Origin: Marsupella aquatica
Taxonomy: Eukaryota > Marchantiophyta
NCBI GenBank assembly: GCA_973895155.1
Contig: OZ316891.1
Coordinates: 9,176,001-9,240,000 of the forward strand
Direction of reading: 5' to 3'
Length of the DNA stretch: 64,000 bases
Of the stretch, positions 58,756 to 64,000 are shown in pieces; the first letter of the stretch is position 1, and every line of letters begins with the position of its first letter. The position numbers and the translations under genes were made by a program. The notes beneath the pieces are model-generated. The model ran no database searches, was not told the origin of the DNA, and saw only the letters and a program-made list of their open reading frames with translations.

Positions 58756-60321
58756 ATCACAAGAAAGGCATACCGGCGAGAGACCGACCTAAAGTATTTC
58801 GGAAGAACGTGATTGCTGAGGAGGGAGGGAGAGGGCAGGTTTTAGATGGCTCTGGGAGCTCTACGGATGCGGCAAGGGGGACATGGAAAGATGTACTGAT
58901 TGTACATCATGTGATTGGCCGAAGCTGGAGCTCTCGATTGCTTGCTGCGAGGTAGGCAGCTAGAGGAGATTGTCGATCCGTGCAAGCCATCCTCACCTCT
59001 GCTGCTTATTCTGCTTCCGCATCTGATTCGAGTCAGGAGCGCCACTGAGGTCAGGTTCTTCAACTCACTCCGCTCTCTCCTTAAATATTTTGTTTTGCCA
59101 ACTTTTGTCGGCTGAACCCATGAGGAGCGTCAGAGTGCCAGCTTCGGATTTCTGCAGAATCATAGGACAATTGTATGAATTGAAAGGCAGTTGGGACTGA
59201 AATGAACCGTTGGATCAGCACTACGTAAACTGAAAAGATCGAAAGGATCCTGATGAGAAGAAAGGTTTAGTCAGCTTGTGATCTAACTTGGTTCTAGGGA
59301 TTAGCTCTTTCTACAGAGTTTGAACTATCTACTTATCTGGTCTCTAATTGTCCATTGCTAAAACTTCCAAGAGCTGAATCAATTGTAAGAGAACAATAAT
59401 TTGGTCAGCTCGTGGCCTGACTCGTTGTTACGTCTAGGCTCTGCATTTTGGCTCGCTATGCAGAATTGGATTGTCCATTTGTCTCGTAACGAATTGTCGA
59501 TTGTGCTGTGAAATTACAGTAGCTATGTCAGTCGCAGAATGAATACGTGTACTAAGTCCGAGACATCGAATCTACGCGGCGAAACTTGGAATCGGCGTTT
59601 GTTATAGTTTTTCCTGTTTAGCGAGCCTAGGGTTTAAGGTTCTTTAGTTCGAGCTTACGTACTCTATCCCTTTTTAGTTCATTCTTAGACATGTATGCTT
59701 CATATTCAGACATTTCTAGATCTGAGTCCCCCTGATAGGATTGCTGCTTATCATCACCGCTACCAGCATTCAAGGTCTCAAATTCTTCTAACGCTATTCT
59801 GTCTTTCGACCAAAATCAGCTCATTTCCCGGAAGTGCGAGGGATTGTTGAATTATAGTTAGATAAGTCGATCGGTCTGCCACGTTTTCGCGTCTCTAGAA
59901 TGAAGACAATTCCCTTATCAGGCAATCAGCGGAAATCTCATTCCACGTGAGGACTGGATGCCTGTGCAGACCAAACCATGTCTCTTACCCTGGATTTGGT
60001 CGGATGTATTCATCAGGCATCTCCCAACGGAGAAAGGCAATAGAATGGTTGGAAACCTAATCAAATACCAAAGACAGAAATAAAACTCCTGGGACCACTG
60101 TAATAGTTCACTAAAAACGCAAGTAGTTACTGAGATTGACTCCTGTACTGTTCCGACACTCCATGAACACTCTGTGAAAATCACAAGTAGCTGACATGGA
60201 ACTTTATCCATCCAGGTGTCAAGTTTCTGGTAAATTTTTGTAAGTGCCTGCAAACTGTAGAATGTCACGCCCTTCCCTTCCGGGTGGGTAACTTCGGAGC
60301 AGCAGGAGCGAATCGCTGACG
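58756..60321. promoter_or_regulatory. Upstream region of ATG18
   Basis: Should contain the promoter and 5' leader of the gene starting at 60322. No upstream coding exon is recognised. The pyrimidine-rich 60340-60375 belongs to exon 1. Confidence 0.35.
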
Positions 60322-63300
60322 ATGGCTGAGCAGAGTGGTAGTCGGAGTGTTCTCTTCTCCACTTTCAATCAAGATCACAGGTGTGCTTGCGAACTCTGTT
60401 GTTTTTGCAAGGTTTCAGTCATTATCGATTTTGCCGCTGCTGGAGGATGCATAACTGCGAAGACAATGAATAATTACTTGTCCTGGCTTGATTAGGGGTT
60501 TGGTTACTTTCGAGTTCCTCTGTTCCAGATATCTGATGATGATTCTCGTGATTACCATTTCTTTCAGCTGCTTGGCAATGTGTACGCGGGAAGGGTACAA
60601 GATCTTCAATTGTGATTCATGCACCTGCTGCTATCAACGCTGTAAGCGATCATGCTCATCTTACTCTCTATAAAAACTGATTGAGGCTTGACCTTTTTCG
60701 ATAATTAATTTAATTGATTGACTGAGTTGCTCTCATTTAGTTGTGGCCCCAATGTTGATAGCACAAGGTTTAGAGTCTTTGCTTAGAGAAATTTTGGTGA
60801 TTTTGGGCAGCGGACGGGGCCATAAGCATCGCGGAAATGCTGTTCAGCACCAGCATTGTTGCAGTTGTTGGCGCAGGGGAGCAGGTAATCTGAACTAGGT
60901 TCCTGAAAGCTCCTTAAATCTGAACTAAACCCTTTTCTCTCCCCAGCTGATGCCAAATTTATTAAATGGACGGCCGATGTGGTATTATTGTGCTATGTTA
61001 GAAGGCTTCTTACAGTCACTGGATGCAGCCAGCTTTATCTCCTCGAAGACTGAACGTGTATAATACTACGACGGAAGCAAGCATAGCGGAGCTCAACTTC
61101 GTCTCATCAATTCTTGCAGTACGCATGAATAGAAAGAGGTGACAATGGCTGACCTAAATTTTTCCAAATCTGAGATGCGATCAAATATGGTGGAACACTT
61201 AGCAAGGATTTCTGACATTTCTTTTCTTGTCAGTTACTAGTTGCTTGGTTTTTGTTTGGCCCTTTATTGATTCTTCTTGTGATTGTTGCAAAGAAAGGCT
61301 CATCGTAGTTTTGGAGAGGAAGACATTCATCCACGATTTGGCTCGCCTGACAGTCCTCGAGACCATTGATACTGTCTCCAACCTGAAAGGTCCGTCCCAT
61401 CGGCGAAATGATGGCCTTCATGCATGCTTATATGCTTAATGAATCCATAAACTCATGCAACATGAATTGCTTTAACAGGCAGTTTTCCATTGTAGTATTT
61501 ATTTGATGGAAGGTCAAACTTTTGATTATGAGGTCGGCGTGGTCCCTGCATTAATCGGTTTTTATTAGCTTTTATCATTGTCTCTAGATTTTTTGACGTG
61601 ACTGGAAGATTGCCTCTAGATTTAAGGGTATGAGATACTTTGGAAAAATTTATGGGAAGTCAAACAGTACAACATTAAAACAATTGAAAGGTTACATGTT
61701 ATGACACACCCAGTATAGTGGTGCCCGTCTCCAGGCAAGGCCTTCGAAAGCGTACTCTGAGGTGTCCCTGATCTCATGTTGAAACAGGTTTGTGCGCATT
61801 TTCGCCAAATCATGATAACTGCTACTTGGCTTTGCCAGCGAGTACAACCTCGGGAGCTGTACTTGTCTATGATGCCCTTGATCTCCACGCTCTCTGTCAG
61901 GTGAGGAAAGTGCTTTTGGCCATTCAAATTTTTTGTGAACGAAAGGATAGGGTTCCGTATCGTTTGGACTCATGTACGGTGCGGAAAGATCTAGAAGAGT
62001 TACACACAGAATTCAGTGCCTTGCAACCAGTAGTATGTATGTCACCTTTCTGGAATCATCTGGGGTGTGAGAGCTCACATCTTCACAATATGTTTGAGAA
62101 AGCAGATCCAGGCACATCGGGCCCCATTAGCAGCAATGGCACTCTCTGCTGACGGGTTTCTTCTTGCAACTGCATCAGAGCAGGGAACAGTCATTCGTGT
62201 TCATGTCATCCCTCAGGCATCAAAGGTATGGCTGTGGTGATTTTGGAAGGGTCTTGACTAATGCTCTTTTGCAACATGAGTCTTTTACACGATGTACTCC
62301 GACAACTGGTCATGTTGCTGGAGTTGCAAATCTCCTGATCAAGTGGTCCGCCAGCTTCTGGAGATATTGACACAAGAATAGGGGTCCTGTGCAGGCTTTC
62401 ACCTTTCGAAGGGGCAGCTATCCAAGCGCAATCTATTCTCTTTCATTTGGTCCCCCGTCTCAATACCCACAACTACTGGCTGCCAACAGCGCATCTGGGA
62501 CAGTACATATATTCAGGCTAGACACCATGGAAAGACTGCGGTACTTGGAAATGCCTAATCCTATTGAAGTTCTGCCAGTTACTGTGCTCAGTTTAGTTTC
62601 AACGGAACAAGGGTCTCCCATGTTCTCCATAGCTTAGTCTTAAATGAGTACCCTAGTAATACTTTCAAATATAGCGAGATGGAGATGGCCCTCTTCTGAT
62701 GTTGCCTGTGTAAATGAGGGGCTTAGTGTGTAGTCTGTTGGTTTGTCATCATGAAGTAGATGTTGAACAGATTTCTTTGTCGTTAATACCCAGAGAAAAT
62801 TCAGCTTCCAGCTAACTGGTATACATTGATACTGTTCTCAGCAACCGCTCGGCCTCGGGTTTACTTTCAGCAGTGATCCCAGATTCCATGACTGACATGG
62901 TTGACTCAGAGCGCTGCTTTATCACGATACACAATGGGTTTCCTCCAGGGGTTAGAAGGTATGCTTTGTCAATAGTAGAGTGAAATATAAAGAGGAAGGT
63001 TGTTTTTCCCGCACATTTTGCTTCCCTACGGAGTCTTGACCAGTTGGGATCTTGCTACTGTCCTACTTCTTAATGTGGGCTTTTTATGTGGTAACTCATA
63101 GATTGGTTACTTGTTTGTAGCTACTGCGCAATAGCAGCCCATCCTGAAGAAGTTGGAGATGATGGACAACCAATCACACCAAGATCCAGCAATAAGTATG
63201 TTGTTTTGTTTGACGAGGGCTGGTGTAAATTTTGGACTGCTTAAAATTTTGGCTTCTTTCAGTAGATTGCTTTATCAGATGTCAGACGAATGTTGGTCAT

Positions 63301-63474
63301 CATCATTCTGTTGTTGATGCTTGCAGGGCAAGGGTTCTCGTGGTGACATCAAATGGATACTTCCATGAATATTGGGTGACTGTGGGTTCTGGGCGCGAAG
63401 GTTCCTGCACACTGGAGAAAGAGTGTGCCCTGTTGACGAGTTCTTCCGACCAAATATTTGCTCATTTTGTTTGA
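60322..63474 (+). CDS. ATG18: Autophagy protein ATG18 (PROPPIN), ATG18b-like
   Basis: Eleven exons: 60322-60380, 60568-60641, 60811-60884, 61029-61138, 61299-61390, 61788-61900, 62106-62225, 62395-62540, 62842-62958, 63121-63195 and 63327-63474. All introns are GT-AG, phases agree, and the total is 375 codons plus stop. It is a seven-bladed WD40-like beta-propeller. The diagnostic FRRG motif (residues 218-221, exon 8) binds PI3P and PI(3,5)P2 on membranes. Other landmarks are MLFSTSIVAVVGAGEQ, LSPRRL, SSILAVRMNRKRL, LCAFSPNHDNCYLALPAS and LATASEQGTVIRV. With ATG2, ATG18 helps the phagophore grow during autophagosome formation. Length and the direct RNRSASGLLSAVIPDS segment fit the short ATG18b/WIPI-like group rather than the long BCAS3-type members. 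Exon 2 is unusually Cys-rich (CDSCTCC). Confidence 0.93.
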
Positions 63475-64000
63475 CCTGTCGCAAACCAATGACAGTACCT
63501 CAATGCACATGGGTCGGGGTATCTGAGGTTTATATGGCATGTATATAACATTCTCTGTGTATATTATCAGCAACAGGTGCGTTGGTGGTGCGAAATGGCC
63601 AGCCGGTAGAGCACAAACAACTGTAGAAAGGGCAGCAAGTTTCTAAATGGAAACCTCGGCCACTTGTGTACATTTACATATACACAAATCAATAGGATCT
63701 GTAGTGCATGGTAAGGTTTAATATTTCCTTGAATGGAGAATACAAGGAAACTCCCGCTTCGAGGAGATGGGACTAGTAGGCTATGATATATCCCTAGGTT
63801 GGGAGGCCGGAATTCCCCTTCCAATCCCAGTGTGGGGTCCTCCCACTCCTGGCTACTTGATTGTTACCAACTTCGAAAAATTAATGAAATCTCTTGCGTA
63901 GTCATCTTTCTTCATTCAAGCAAAACTTCTGCCACTCTAATTCCATGGGAGTGGACTTGTACTTCTAAATATTTGTTAAATATTTGTTATTCCAACCCTA
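63475..64000. other. 3' flank of ATG18
   Basis: Should contain the 3' UTR and poly(A) site. I see no other gene before the window edge. Confidence 0.45.

Overview
The window is nuclear DNA from a streptophyte plant, most likely a seedless land plant. The reasons are intron-rich genes with short introns, a plant-type ABCB6/ABCB20 transporter, a plant-type DHHC acyltransferase, a plastid-targeted membrane protein and an ATG18 gene. I cannot name the species. Genes are sparse and the space between them is filled with old, nested repeats.

Layout. 240-518 (-): first exon of a DHHC S-acyltransferase that runs off the left edge. 1-5.2 kb: a minisatellite, a broken armadillo-repeat gene and small repeats. 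7.8-8.4 kb (+): single-exon plastid membrane protein. 10.7-18.9 kb (-): complete 11-exon ABCB transporter, whose splice junctions I worked out (1471 codons plus stop, no frame break). 21-32 kb: dispersed repeats, two TTAA-flanked MITEs, tandem repeats and microsatellites. 32.9-35.6 kb (-): decayed non-LTR reverse transcriptase with a C-terminal nuclease-like region. 37-38.7 kb (-): decayed PIF/Harbinger transposase. 40.5-42.1 kb: a 1.6-kb inverted-repeat transposon with 154-bp TIRs. 46.0-55.3 kb (+): a Ty3/gypsy-type LTR retrotransposon. 57-58.4 kb: dispersed repeats and microsatellites. 60.3-63.5 kb (+): complete 11-exon ATG18 gene (375 aa, FRRG motif intact).

The exciting object is the retrotransposon at 46016-55277. 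Between its protease and reverse transcriptase it carries a full C5-cytosine DNA methyltransferase domain (motifs I, IV with PCQ, VI with ENV, VIII and X), and its integrase ends in a PHD finger where chromoviruses usually have a chromodomain. The sequence right after the 5' LTR is not a tRNA-type primer site. It is a perfect 14-nt complement of a site inside the LTR, which implies Tf1-like self-priming. The 1-kb leader holds eight copies of a CpG-containing palindrome. The LTR pieces are circularly permuted (B - internal - A B - A), as expected if a two-LTR circle was linearised inside one LTR and inserted with a 4-bp duplication. LTR copies differ at only 2 of 330 positions (both CpG transitions), yet the coding frame has nine in-frame stops; the protease-methyltransferase section has none. 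Retrotransposon-borne cytosine methyltransferases have been reported before in dinoflagellates and charophyte algae, so the class is known; the combination seen here (methyltransferase, PHD finger, self-priming, leader palindromes) is what deserves attention.
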